Below are positions 49,472 to 59,297 of a stretch of 64,000 nt of DNA, piece by piece. The stretch covers positions 868,001-932,000 of the forward strand of contig NC_012866.1 in assembly GCF_000026945.1 (NCBI RefSeq), in the 5' to 3' direction. The notes beneath the pieces were generated by a model. The model was not told where the DNA came from. It saw nothing but the letters and a program-made list of their open reading frames with translations, and searched no databases. The stretch's first letter is position 1. Each line of letters opens with the position of its first letter. A program made the position numbers and the translations under genes. This DNA comes from Candida dubliniensis CD36 (taxonomy: Eukaryota; Ascomycota; Pichiomycetes; Serinales; Debaryomycetaceae).

Positions 49472-50495
49472 TTTAATTTTGAAATTATCTAAAAAGAATT
49501 GAAAACTGTTATATAAGGCCTTGTCAAAAAAAAAGAAAAGGAAAGAGAAAGAGAAATTTTAAGGATAATAGGAAAAGGAAGGAATGGCAATAAATAAATA
49601 AAAAAAAAAACTTAGATTGTGTGATGATTTTTCTTTTCTCTCAATTCTCATTTCTCATTTCTCATAGTGTCAAAAATTAACAAAACCCACCCAAAGAGAA
49701 GAAAGAGAAGAAATAAATTTTTTTTTCTTGGTTGTCTATTCTATTTCTTTTGTGTGGTTACATTAAATTCAATTGGAAACTATTTTAATAGTCTCATGTA
49801 AATGGTTTTTGTTCCTCGTGGTAATAGAAAATACGTTACTACTACTCAAGTACCTGCATTAATAGTTTTGGGTAGAATGAACTGAACGGCAAACTGTTGC
49901 AGAATAAATTCTCTTTTATAGCATTCCATTCTAATCGTCTAATCCAAACAACACACACAATAACAATAACTAAATCACCTCTAAAATTTTGATTGGTCGC
50001 ATACTCATTTGGAAAAAGGTATTGTGATTGAAGGATGTCAGAAAAAGATTAAATGGACAACCTGCAACAATTATATTCTCTTTTTTATTGAAAAGGTATG
50101 TCGGTCTTTATAAAGATTCAAACAATGGGTAACACCTGTTGTTCCTGGTTACTTTGGAGCGTAGTAAATCGCCCTTTCTTTGTAACTATTCCTAGTTTAC
50201 ACTGCTACCCTTTTGTAATGTGGTGCTGTGGAATTCCGCTGTATTTGGAACTCAAAAGGGAACTAACAAGACATAAAAGTTGGAGGTGGTTGGTTAGATC
50301 CAACACCTAATTTACTCCAGAACATATTTTTCTTCTTCTATTAGCCGCGTTTCATTCCCCAAATTGGATCAAATAGTTTCAAACGCGTCATCATCATCAT
50401 CATCGAGTTTCATATTCTTCTTTCTCTTTTTTTTTTTTTAATCACCATATCAAAAAAGATAAACAGCATTCACTGCCCCACATATTCATAACATC
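49472..50495. other. Divergent intergenic region of SSH4 and OGG1
   Basis: No gene is supported in this 1.0 kb. It contains A-runs near 49529 and 49598, a T-run at 49718-49728, CA repeats at ~49950, ATC repeats (50388-50403) and a T-run (50427-50440) just upstream of OGG1. A 70-codon frame at 50098-50310 is Cys/Trp-rich and I do not recognise it. Confidence 0.5.
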
Positions 50496-51536
50496 ATGAC
50501 AGTTGACACTATTTGGAAATCATTGCCTATTACTGAAGTTGAAGTTAATTTGCAAAAAGTGTTGAGATGTGGACAAACATTTCGGTGGAAAAATATAAAT
50601 AATGTATGGTCTTTTACTATAAAGGACCGGATTGTTTTATTAAAACAAGATTCAACTCACATCTATTATTCTCATGTTATGAAAAAAGATACTAATGGAA
50701 ATCATAAACAGACATTAGATTTTGTTAATGACTACTTTGTTTTGGACACCAAATTAACGGATTTGTATGCACATTGGAAATTACAACATGAACCGTTCCG
50801 ATCTAAAAAAGTGTCTCCCTTTGATTCCTTTGCCGGTATACGAATTCTTCGACAAGGTCCTTGGGAATGTCTTATTTCATTTATTTGTTCGTCAAACAAT
50901 AATGTGAAGAGAATTTCCAAAATGTGTGAGAATTTGTGTATTAATTTTGGAGAATATATCAATGAATTTGAAGGTCATGAATATTATACTTTTCCTACCC
51001 CAGAGGCATTGTCCCAACCCGATGTGGAACCAAAACTACGTGATTTGGGATTTGGATATCGTGCCAAGTATATTTATCAAACAGCATGTAAATTCACTGA
51101 CAATAACAAGTATCCTGATATTACTATTGAAAACTTGAATCTGTTAAGGGAAGCCAAGTATACAACGGCCCATGAGTTTTTACTACAGTTAACTGGTGTT
51201 GGACCTAAAGTTGCTGATTGCATTTGTCTTATGTCTTTGGATAAACATGATGTTGTCCCAATAGATACTCATGTGTATCAAATTGCTGTACGTGATTACA
51301 AGTTCAAGGGAAATAAATCTATGAAAACTTTAAGCAAAGAAACCTATGCTGCCATTAGATTATTCTTCAAAGATATTTTTGGCGATTATGCTGGTTGGGC
51401 TCAGTCTGTTTTGTTTGCTGCAGATTTGGCAGATTTGAATAATGGAACAAATATAACTAATAGCACAATTTCAGATCAAATAGAGCCATCCCGGAAAAGA
51501 ATAAAGGTAGAAAGACAAATCAAAGTCGAGAGTTAG
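50496..51536 (+). CDS. OGG1: 8-oxoguanine DNA glycosylase/lyase
   Basis: Ogg1 removes 8-oxoguanine paired with cytosine and nicks the abasic site. The 346-residue protein has the N-terminal domain (LRCGQTFRWK), the 8-oxoG-binding region with SPFDSFAGIRILRQGPWECLISFICSSNNNVKRI (covering the conserved Asn-Asn-Asn/Arg), and the helix-hairpin-helix with GPD loop: LTGVGPKVADCICLMSLDKHDVVPIDTHVY. Lys238 is the Schiff-base nucleophile and Asp257 the catalytic acid. The C-terminus ends in a basic stretch, a possible nuclear signal. Length is like S. cerevisiae (376). Confidence 0.97.
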   Translation: MTVDTIWKSLPITEVEVNLQKVLRCGQTFRWKNINNVWSFTIKDRIVLLKQDSTHIYYSHVMKKDTNGNHKQTLDFVNDYFVLDTKLTDLYAHWKLQHEPFRSKKVSPFDSFAGIRILRQGPWECLISFICSSNNNVKRISKMCENLCINFGEYINEFEGHEYYTFPTPEALSQPDVEPKLRDLGFGYRAKYIYQTACKFTDNNKYPDITIENLNLLREAKYTTAHEFLLQLTGVGPKVADCICLMSLDKHDVVPIDTHVYQIAVRDYKFKGNKSMKTLSKETYAAIRLFFKDIFGDYAGWAQSVLFAADLADLNNGTNITNSTISDQIEPSRKRIKVERQIKVES

Positions 51537-51741
51537 AGTTTGTGTCAGGGGGGGATGATAAATTCGTCATCATGTTGGTATTGTTAAAACCAGTAGTAAT
51601 AAACTCTTTTTTACTTCTTGTTTATTATAAATTATACAGAATGAAGTAGGGAAATGTAAATGACTTGTTAGATTTATGAAAATGTATTAACAAACCAATA
51701 GGAGATGTGACAATGCATTATTCTTTGTTTGGCTAAACTCT

Positions 51742-52068
51742 TTAATCGAATAAACCGAAACCCATGTCGTCATCAGATTCTTCGGCAGCTTCTTCTTCAG
51801 CAGCTTCTTCAGCAGCAGCTTCACCACCAGCAGCAGCACCGGCAGTAGATCCGGCAGCAGCACCAGAAGCTGGAGCAGCAGCAGCAAAAGAGAATAATAA
51901 TTCCTTCAAGTCTTTACCTTCAACGGCTTTAGCGAAAACATCAGCCCAAACTTGGTCAACATTGGCACCAGCAGCCTTGGTGATGGCTAATAATTTTTCA
52001 GAAGTGATTTCTTGTTCAGCATCTGCTAAGATCAAAGCAGCGTATGATACGGAGGCTTCAGTAGACAT
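51742..52068 (-). CDS. RPP1: 60S acidic ribosomal protein P1
   Basis: P1 is part of the ribosomal stalk that binds and stimulates elongation factors. The 108-residue protein has the P1 N-terminal dimer domain ([18 protein letters not shown]), an Ala/Gly-rich hinge (~65-88), an acidic stretch and the universal C-terminal [12 protein letters not shown]. The beginning resembles S. cerevisiae P1A, but [16 protein letters not shown] with EGKDLKE is closer to P1B, so I do not decide between the Candida paralogues RPP1A and RPP1B. Strong codon bias fits high expression. The promoter has Tbf1- and Cbf1-type sites. Confidence 0.93.
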   Translation of the reverse strand: MSTEASVSYAALILADAEQEITSEKLLAITKAAGANVDQVWADVFAKAVEGKDLKELLFSFAAAAPASGAAAGSTAGAAAGGEAAAEEAAEEEAAEESDDDMGFGLFD

Positions 52069-52441
52069 TGTTATTCTTAATATGGTAGTATATATTATAT
52101 CCTCTCAACTAAATTTTTCACTTCCTCCCGCTATAGTTTTTTTTTTTCTCGTTTGTTTGGTCAAGTGAAAGCTTGATAGTTGGTTGGTTGGTGCACGCAT
52201 ATTAGGGCTGTGGGGCCCTATGTTTCTGCACGTGATTAAAAATCCACACATTGCACATTACTGTCGGTGCTGTTGGTGTTGCTAATGGACTTTATTTATT
52301 TACATTTAAACTATTTACTTATACGTAACCCACAATAAAACAAAGAGAGAGACATAGATATATATATATGTATATACAAGACTAGGGAAACGATGGCTTG
52401 ATCATTTCGTAGTTAAAGCTTGACATAAGCTTTAGATGATT
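52069..52441. other. Intergenic region between MAM33 and the P1 gene
   Basis: The interval contains the P1 promoter, with a T-run at 52138-52148 and the Tbf1/Cbf1 cluster, followed by the MAM33 3' flank with a (TA)n run (52357-52376). No other gene is seen. Confidence 0.6.
52202..52234 (-). promoter_or_regulatory. Tbf1-type and Cbf1-type sites upstream of the P1 gene
   Basis: About 135-165 bp upstream of the P1 start, TTAGGGC (52202-52208) and GGCCCTA (52214-52220) form inverted Tbf1-type sites. CACGTGAT (52229-52236) is the reverse of ATCACGTG, a perfect Cbf1 E-box. In C. albicans, ribosomal protein promoters are bound by Tbf1 and Cbf1 rather than Rap1 (known from ChIP studies). The arrangement here agrees with that rule. 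Confidence 0.8.
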
Positions 52442-53245
52442 TTATTTAAAAAACTTGTTAACCGAACTCAACCAAGTTCTGTATTCGGTTTCCTCTTTGA
52501 CATCACTGTAGCCTATGATAAAATCGGCCAATTGCTCATCAATACCTTTAGCAACTAAATAGTTTTCAAATTCAACTTGTAAAGATTCATCTAATAATCC
52601 GAATTTTGGTCCTTGGTAATTGAATTTATCAGCAAATTCACCTTCATTATCAATTTTAGAAATGAATTTTTTGACATCAGCTTGAGTGTTAACATAATCA
52701 ACTAAAAATGCTGATTCAGAAGCTTGTAACATTAAACTGAAAAACAATCCTTCATTTTTAGTTGGATTTTCAATCAAGACTTTGACGTTACTGAAAATTT
52801 GATCTAATGATTCAGCTTCTTCTTCTAATTCTTGTCCTTCTAATTCCAATTCTTCAGCTGGAATATCAGTAACATCTTCAACATCAAAGTAAACATGAAT
52901 AAGCTGACCTTGATCATCCTTTTTAACTAATTCAACATTAGCGTTACCTGGTTTAGAAACAACTTTGAATCCTGAAGATTCCAAAAAATCAACATGACTT
53001 TGGTCCAATTCATTTGGAATGGCTTCTACAACTTGAAGTTCCTTGTCAAGGATCTGTTTCAAATCAGATTCAGCAGTAGTAGTAGTTTGATTGAAAGCAA
53101 TTGGAGTATTATGGAAAGAACGCAATGATGTGGTGGTGATGGCCTTTGGCAACGTGGCCAATAAGGTTTTAGGTGGTCTGGAAGCTGAAGCCACTAATCT
53201 TTTAGATAATTGAGAGCGCAAAGTAGTGGATAATAATCTAGACAT
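52442..53245 (-). CDS. MAM33: Mitochondrial matrix acidic protein Mam33 (p32/gC1qR family)
   Basis: Mam33 is a matrix chaperone of the p32 family that helps mitochondrial ribosome assembly and translation. The 267-residue protein (S. cerevisiae 266) has a strong mitochondrial presequence (MSRLLSTTLRSQLSKRLVASASR, Arg/Ser-rich, no acids) to ~45, followed by an acidic mature part. ESDLKQILDKELQVVEA and the C-terminal EFENYLVAKGIDEQLADFIIGYSDVKEETEYRTWLSSV match the family. Three acidic insertions line the inner channel of the trimer. Confidence 0.96.
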   Translation of the reverse strand: MSRLLSTTLRSQLSKRLVASASRPPKTLLATLPKAITTTSLRSFHNTPIAFNQTTTTAESDLKQILDKELQVVEAIPNELDQSHVDFLESSGFKVVSKPGNANVELVKKDDQGQLIHVYFDVEDVTDIPAEELELEGQELEEEAESLDQIFSNVKVLIENPTKNEGLFFSLMLQASESAFLVDYVNTQADVKKFISKIDNEGEFADKFNYQGPKFGLLDESLQVEFENYLVAKGIDEQLADFIIGYSDVKEETEYRTWLSSVNKFFK

Positions 53246-53717
53246 GATTAAACTATATGTATTTTTGATGGATAGAGTTGATTATAAAAACAAAAATAAA
53301 AGTGTGGATTATAAGGAAGAAATAAAAAGGGGATGGGTGAATACGAAGAAAAAAAATGGGGGGGAGGAGAAATGAGGTAGTGCTCTGGTTTCAAGATTAT
53401 TTCGAAAAGTTCCGACCCCCCGTGTAATTTCTCTATAAACAAAACACAATATTGCAAATATCAATAAATGTATAAAGACGATGGATAATTATTAATAATA
53501 TACAAAAATAATATACAACAGCAGTCAAAAGAACTCTATTTAATTAATGGAAAACTATTAGTTGAACCAACTTCCATTTCACAAACATTGTGGAAATGTA
53601 AAAGTTGGAAAAAAAAAAAAAAAAAGCTTCAAGCAATCAGCATCAAGTTGGCAATTAGTGCTAAATTGAACAAAGTTTCAAGTACCATTTTTTCATTTGG
53701 GAAGCCCTGTCCTCATA
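53246..53717. other. Intergenic region between CLB4 and MAM33
   Basis: It contains the MAM33 promoter and the 3' flank of the B-type cyclin. I see a G-run (53357-53365), a C-run (53415-53420) and an A-run at 53612-53626. No gene and no clear site can be named. Confidence 0.5.
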
Positions 53718-55181
53718 TCAACTCTGAGACATTATGTGTCGAAAATATTCTTGAACAAAAAGTGAACTTTTCCTATACCTTCTTTCCTTGTATTTTTCAA
53801 AAATGGCTTTATGATTTGATTCAGCGTGGCGACAGTTCTCTAACATAACGTCGGCCAATGGCTGTAATTGTTTTTCGGTATAGCCACTATAAAAAACATG
53901 CAATTCAGTCCAGTCACCTCTTCCCAATAGTATTCTTGATATGTAGTGTGCGCCAGCAGCCAACCAACTTGGTGGAGAAGCAACAAATTTTGAGTCCATT
54001 ATAGTTATTTCAAGAAAATATTTGGCAAGGGTCCTGGTTTCATAATCGTAGTCGTCAGCTTTGGATATTCTTCGCAAAAATGACATTGGCCCTGGCCATC
54101 CTAAATCAAATTCCAACACATCAATCATGAACCTCTCGGCTTTTAAAAATTCCTCGATGGAATAGGCATTGTCTGCCATGTATGCAATTTCTTGGACAGT
54201 AGGACAATTGATTTCCTCATATTTGGCAGCAATAAATAATGCCACTGCCCCGACTAATTGAAATCTGGATAGGGATACCCTTCTCTTGGATAGGAATCTG
54301 TCAATATAATTTACTGTCAAGTACAATGTTTCTGAAAACAAGTTAAATCGGGCATGCACTTGAACAACCCAATCAATTAGTACTGCACGCATTTCCCACT
54401 TTAAATCGTCTTGGAAATCCATATAGTTTGGATCAGGTGTAAACTTGTTTTCAAGCTCATGCAAGTAATTGAAAATTTCAGGTGAATACTCTGCAACCAT
54501 GCTCGTATCATAAGTATCTTCGTCATTTTCGTCCAACGTAGTACGAGAGTACTTTTGTATAACGTATTTGAGCTCATTTATTATCGCATTATTCCACATT
54601 GGCTGCATGGGTACATGAACCCCATATATCGATCTCATATCCTGTGTATGCGATTGTGTTTCTTCCTCAAATCTATCGCGTGCTTCTTGAGCTGTATCAT
54701 TCTCACCTTCGCTTATTCCCCTATCATCAATTGTTTCAAATGCTTCACTTATTAGTTGATGTTTACTGTCATCTTCATTCAATTCTAGATCATGATATCT
54801 GTTTTCTTTATCTTCTTCATCGTCAAATTCGTCATCGGTTTCATCGTCATCATCATCATTTAGCAATACCTTCTCCAATCTTGGTTTTTTAAATTGATGG
54901 ATATCGGCTTTCTTTTGTTCTATTTGTTGATATATTTGTATTTTGTTCGAACTGCTGGAGCTGCTTTTATGATGATGGGTGTTTGTTTGTGTGAGTTTCA
55001 CTCTTGGGTGATTTTTATTCTCCTGTGAGGTCAAATCACTCAATGCTTCTCTATGTTGAGAGCTCGTCGATGCTTGCCCCACTGTTATGTGATTATTGCT
55101 CAAATTGGCAATGCTTTTGGCTCTTAGTCTTTGTTTTGTCAACTCATTTTCATCCGTTATGGATGATTTATAAGATCGCAT
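53718..55181 (-). CDS. CLB4: B-type mitotic cyclin
   Basis: The protein partners with the Cdc28 kinase in mitosis. The 487-residue sequence has an N-terminal regulatory part with a destruction box REALSDLTSQEN (~43-54) for APC/C breakdown, an acidic stretch (~108-150), and two cyclin folds from ~240 on: MRAVLIDWVVQVHARFNLFSETLYL, YIDRFLSKRRVSL, LVGAVALFIAAKYEEI, then TLAKYFLEITIMDS in the second fold. C. albicans has two such genes, CLB2 and CLB4. I choose CLB4 by length (~486) and by its remembered place next to MAM33 and the P1 gene. The cyclin call is firm, the choice of paralogue less so. Confidence 0.85.
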   Translation of the reverse strand: MRSYKSSITDENELTKQRLRAKSIANLSNNHITVGQASTSSQHREALSDLTSQENKNHPRVKLTQTNTHHHKSSSSSSNKIQIYQQIEQKKADIHQFKKPRLEKVLLNDDDDDETDDEFDDEEDKENRYHDLELNEDDSKHQLISEAFETIDDRGISEGENDTAQEARDRFEEETQSHTQDMRSIYGVHVPMQPMWNNAIINELKYVIQKYSRTTLDENDEDTYDTSMVAEYSPEIFNYLHELENKFTPDPNYMDFQDDLKWEMRAVLIDWVVQVHARFNLFSETLYLTVNYIDRFLSKRRVSLSRFQLVGAVALFIAAKYEEINCPTVQEIAYMADNAYSIEEFLKAERFMIDVLEFDLGWPGPMSFLRRISKADDYDYETRTLAKYFLEITIMDSKFVASPPSWLAAGAHYISRILLGRGDWTELHVFYSGYTEKQLQPLADVMLENCRHAESNHKAIFEKYKERRYRKSSLFVQEYFRHIMSQS

Positions 55182-56303
55182 GATGTTGTGAATCTCTTAA
55201 ATGAATGAGCGTGTTATTCCCCCCAAAAAAAAGTACCAAAAATCAATTGAATGAATGTAGATTTTACTTCTATTAGTCAACCCCAAAGGTAAGGAACGTG
55301 TTGGTGTGAACTTTCAGTTGTTGATAGTTGTTAGATATGTTGAAACTGGAATATTTTTTTTTGTTTGTCTCCTTTGGTGGGTTTTTTTTTTTTCTTTCTC
55401 TCTTTTCTTCGTAGTTAGCGTTTGTTTGCTTTTTTCCTATTGAAAGCTTGGAGTAAGTCACAAAAACGAAAAAGAAATCTAATAGATGTAATTCAATATT
55501 GTTAAACTTATACTAGCTAGTCCTTATATACAACTTTTTTTTTGGATGGAATTGAATGTGATGCTGAAAATAAAATAGTATTGAAAAAACGAGTGGAATG
55601 CAAAACACAATTTAAACGAATGTAGTTATTTACTTTTAACAAAAAGGAAAAAAAAAAGTAAATAGTTGGAAATCCAATAGTCTAAAGGAGCAAGCTGTAA
55701 AGCACAGTAGGAGTTAGAAGATCTTGTAAGTAGTTGTGAAAACTTTAATGCTGTTGTGTGTCCAGGGTATTATAGACAGTGGCAGTCTTTAGTTTAAAAT
55801 GAAAGCTCGTAGTTGGTAAAATAAACTATTCCTCCGTAAATCGATTGTGATATCCAAATCCAATACAAAAAGTTGATCAGACGTATCAAATAAAGAAGGA
55901 AAGAAGTAGAAAAATGGATTAGAAATCTGGATTAAGTTGAACTGTGTTGTTGTTTTTTTTAGAATAGAAATTTATAGAAAGTGAAACCAGTCACAACAAC
56001 AACATCTCTGGTTTTTCATTGCGCTGCTCAAAATTACACTAAACTAAAAAAATGTAAACAAAACACGAAACTATAGCAAAAAAAAAAAAAAGAGAGAATG
56101 AGAATTAGAAACATCACGTAAACAAAACTAAAAAATGCCGGCCAACAAGTTAGACTATAACCCCAACCAACCAAAAAAAAAAAATGATGTATCATAGATA
56201 GAAACAAATCAGAACAAAGAGGTTTATAAACAAGATAAGAAAAAAAGACATTATTGACTACGATTGTTAGCTAATACCATTAGATCAAGCAAAAAAAAAA
56301 TAG
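55182..56303. other. Intergenic region upstream of CLB4
   Basis: This 1.1-kb interval is unusually long for the region. I find no gene in it. It has T-runs (55350-55392), several A-runs (55647-55657, 56078-56090, 56173-56184) and GTT/CAACAA repeats. Long upstream regions are common for regulated cyclin genes in Candida, but I can point to no exact site. Confidence 0.5.
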
Positions 56304-56419
56304 TGAAGGGTGCGAGATTCGAACTCGCGCGGTCAACTGACCAACAGATTACTCTGGTAAAGAAGGATTTGAACCTTCACCTTAAGTCTGTCACCTTAGA
56401 CCAACTCGGTCAACCCTCC
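56304..56419 (-). tRNA. tRNA-Leu(UAA) with a 31-nt intron
   Basis: On the minus strand GGAGGGT (56419-56413) pairs with ACCCTTC before the discriminator A (56304) as the acceptor stem. The D arm is ACCGAG...GGT, the anticodon stem is ACAGA/TCTGT, and the T arm contains GCGAGTTCGAATCTCGC. The loop reads CT-TAA-G-(intron)-A, so the anticodon is UAA. The intron spans 56350-56380, after the base 3' of the anticodon, the standard place. A long variable arm (TTGGTCAGTTGACC) marks the class-II type. UUA is the main Leu codon in this AT-rich genome. Confidence 0.95.
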
Positions 56420-56892
56420 CAATTTGCAGAGTTTGAAATTTTCTACTTTTACAGATTAATTTGTTTAAAGAATTTTTGCTGACTTTTTTTACGTCTTAGT
56501 TTCTGTCAATAGATAGTTAACCAGTCTAATAAGGTGGTTCTGATTGTTTTTCTTGAACTATTGTTGAAAAGAAAATGCTTTGGGTGTGTTGTTGTGGCCA
56601 TTTCTCCAATATTTTGTTAAAAATTTAGTATAAAAGATTTGCAATAAATATTTTTTCAGAGCGGTTTTGAAAATTCAATCATAACACTATAAAAACAAAT
56701 ATATTAACACAATTGCATAGAGCTTTTTCTACACCTCTATAAGCATAAATTAAAAAGGCAGTATTCAAACATCACATTAAACAAAGCAGGCTCAAAATCA
56801 TTCAAGGCCGACACCTAACTACTACACTATACTTTTTGTAACAAAATTTATAATACAAACAATGATAACTATACGTGGTTTTATCTATTCAT
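56420..56892. other. Intergenic region between the tRNA and a WD40 gene
   Basis: I recognise no gene here. The stretch is AT-rich, without long repeats, and serves as upstream flank of the tRNA and 3' flank of the WD40 gene. Confidence 0.5.
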
Positions 56893-58212
56893 CTAATCTT
56901 TCATTTTTGAATCCTCTTCTCCTTCCTTGTCACCTTTGGCATCAGCATCTTTCATCTCTTCATCTTCCTGTACATCTGCAGATTCTTGTTCTGGCTCATC
57001 ACTTGGTAAGGTCTTTGGTTTCCAAATTTCCAATAATTTATCATCACCAACACTACCGAAAATATTCTTGATTTTTGGATGAATATCAAAGTCGTTTGTT
57101 CGTCTAGTATGGCCACCGTGAACGTATTTCAAACATGGATCAGTCTTGACTGCTTGCTTTTTCTTTGAATTAGTATCTTTCCCATTAGACATTGCATCAG
57201 GGTAAGTGAAATCCTCATCGAGATTTTTCAAATCCCAAAATATAATTCTTTTGTCCAATCCACAAGATACAAGAATATCAGGGTTGTTCCAGTCCCATTG
57301 CAATTGTCTGACACTGTCATTATGACCATAAAACTTTCTGAAAGGGGTGCTATAGTTTCTCATGTCATACAACGAAACCACATTATCTTTACCACCAGTC
57401 GCATACAATGTTGGTATATCTGGATGAAACTGAATACATTTTTGAATATGGCTATTTTCAACTGTTATCACCGGATTGATATCCGCAGAGTTAACTCTTG
57501 AATCATGAAACTGAGTAGTTGAGTCATCACTAACAGATCCAAACAAGTGCTTTTCCTTAACGTAAGAGATATCATTGATAGCACCATGATGTCCTTTGAA
57601 CAATTGCAATGGAGTCGATGGCTTGTCAACTTGCCACAATGCAATCTGTGAATCATTTGACCCAGATAAGAACCCATTATTATCCACCCAGTCTAATGCT
57701 ATACCGCCTTGCTTGTGGTACTTATAATCAACGGAGTCAAAGTTGTCCAAGTTATAACTACGAAGAACACCATCTGCATTGAATCCCACTGCTAGACTAC
57801 CATTAGGTGAAACTTTCAATTTATTAACTTCCTGGCTCTGTTTCCATTGAGTAATAACTTTAAAATTTGATGTATCTATATCATCGCTTGGAACAGGAAT
57901 ACTCTCGGTTGCACCCACCAAAGTCGAAGGCAAGTTTATTGAAGCTAGTTTCAAATAGTTGTCGGCTTTATTGATTGTGTTTGTCCCTATCAAAAATTTT
58001 AACTCCAAATCTGATTGAGAGACGTTGGTTGTTGGCAACCATTGAAACACCAACGAAGGGCTATCCAAAGCAAATGTGTGTATAAAATCGTAGAGCAAAG
58101 GCACTGTTTTTTTCCAGATCTTAAACTCTTCGTTTACAATTTTTTCTTGTAATTGTTGCTCCTCTACCAATTCCCTTTCGGCTTTGGCAAACTCGTTAGT
58201 TGATGATGGCAT
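56893..58212 (-). CDS. WD40 histone chaperone of the RbAp46/48 family (Hat2/Msi1)
   Basis: The family binds histone H4 and serves in the Hat1 acetyltransferase, CAF-1 and related complexes. The 439-residue protein has the N-terminal helix block NEEFKIWKKTVPLLYDFIHTFAL...PSLVFQWLP (~26-60), then LKFLIGTNTINKADNYLKLASINLP, which is closer to S. cerevisiae Hat2 than to Msi1. WD40 units from ~125 to 405 include GGIALDWVDNNGFLSGSNDSQIALW, GHHGAINDISYVKE, IPTLYATGGKDNVVSLYDMR, GHNDSVRQLQWDWNNPDILVSCGLDKRIIFWD. The end is acidic. I leave the symbol open because HAT2 and MSI1 cannot be separated with certainty here. Confidence 0.88.
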   Translation of the reverse strand: MPSSTNEFAKAERELVEEQQLQEKIVNEEFKIWKKTVPLLYDFIHTFALDSPSLVFQWLPTTNVSQSDLELKFLIGTNTINKADNYLKLASINLPSTLVGATESIPVPSDDIDTSNFKVITQWKQSQEVNKLKVSPNGSLAVGFNADGVLRSYNLDNFDSVDYKYHKQGGIALDWVDNNGFLSGSNDSQIALWQVDKPSTPLQLFKGHHGAINDISYVKEKHLFGSVSDDSTTQFHDSRVNSADINPVITVENSHIQKCIQFHPDIPTLYATGGKDNVVSLYDMRNYSTPFRKFYGHNDSVRQLQWDWNNPDILVSCGLDKRIIFWDLKNLDEDFTYPDAMSNGKDTNSKKKQAVKTDPCLKYVHGGHTRRTNDFDIHPKIKNIFGSVGDDKLLEIWKPKTLPSDEPEQESADVQEDEEMKDADAKGDKEGEEDSKMKD

Positions 58213-58517
58213 GATGTGTGCAGTTGTCAGTAGTAACGGAATAGAAGAAGATGTTGAAATATAGTTTTGCGAGAATTATTTGTGGTCCATTTTTTTTTTT
58301 CTTTTGTCATATTTTCATTTTTGCTCATTTCCTCTATTGGTCTTATCTTAAAACTGGAAATAAACCTTAGATCGTTATACGTAAGGTAGAACATCTCTTA
58401 TTTACTAATTTAATGTGTAATGGTCTTACTCAACCAGCCTAGTACGAGATAGAAAGGAAGAAACAAAGTTACTACAACCAAGTCCCAAGATTATAATCTT
58501 ATATATTCATTAACTCC

Positions 58518-59024
58518 TCAAATAACACCTCCTCCGAGGTCAGCCAAACCATCCTCGTCCTGTGGCTCATCAAAATAATGACTAAAAGTATATACGGTAC
58601 CGTAAATTAATAAACCGCCTACTATTGTTAAAACCATAGCTGTTTTCGTCAATATCAAAGAGTGGTTTAATAGTATAGGTAAATAAACCCCACTCACCAA
58701 TAGGAAAGCCGTCAAGAACTGCCCAATTTCAATCACAGCCCTGGAATTAGTGGTTGTAGAATCAAAATTGAAATCATAGTCGGAATTACTAGCAATGTTC
58801 TTAGTGATTGCCACTGGCAAATGTGCTACAGCAAATATAATGCCAACTATAATAGGGAACCAATTTCCGTATATCCCTGCCAATATAACCAAGAGAAACC
58901 CAACGGATAGAATTACTGAAAGACCAATAATTTTGTTCAAAGGGTTCTTTTGAAGATATGAAAATGTTTGAGTTGAATTCATCAATAAAACAGTCGTGAA
59001 CCAGACAATTATGGGATCAAACAA
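58518..59024 (-). CDS. VPS55: Late endosome to vacuole transport protein Vps55
   Basis: Vps55 (OB-RGRP/LEPROT family) forms a complex with Vps68 on endosomes and controls sorting to the vacuole. The 168-residue protein has four hydrophobic segments: LNKIIGLSVILSVGFLLVILAGIYG (~29-53), FPIIVGIIFAVAHLP (~56-70), IGQFLTAFLLVSGVYLPILL (~100-120) and MVLTIVGGLLIYGTVYTF (~131-148). The order matches S. cerevisiae Vps55 (140 aa). The first 14 residues add an extra hydrophobic piece; the Met at codon 15 (58982) is the likelier start by family length. The acidic C-terminus is conserved in type. Confidence 0.88.
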   Translation of the reverse strand: MFDPIIVWFTTVLLMNSTQTFSYLQKNPLNKIIGLSVILSVGFLLVILAGIYGNWFPIIVGIIFAVAHLPVAITKNIASNSDYDFNFDSTTTNSRAVIEIGQFLTAFLLVSGVYLPILLNHSLILTKTAMVLTIVGGLLIYGTVYTFSHYFDEPQDEDGLADLGGGVI

Positions 59025-59297
59025 TAAATAGACTTTAGGTAGTGTTCAAGAAGATTCACAATCTTTGAGTTAGAACAATCGAGTAATGCTCTGTTAAACC
59101 TTTATTCAGTTTGGGAAGTCCAAGGAATCGAAGAAATGGAAGTGAAGGAGATTTGCGTGAACTCAACAAGATAAAAAAAAACTTATCCTTAACAAAGAAT
59201 TGGAAGAAGAAGAAAAAAAAAAAGACTATGGACGACAACAAAAACGCTAAAAGGGCCAACCTTACTATTGAATCCAAAATATACCAAACCAAATATA

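Noticed and set aside
50098..50310. Cys/Trp-rich 70-codon frame upstream of OGG1
   Set aside because: No recognisable family, no support beyond the open frame itself.
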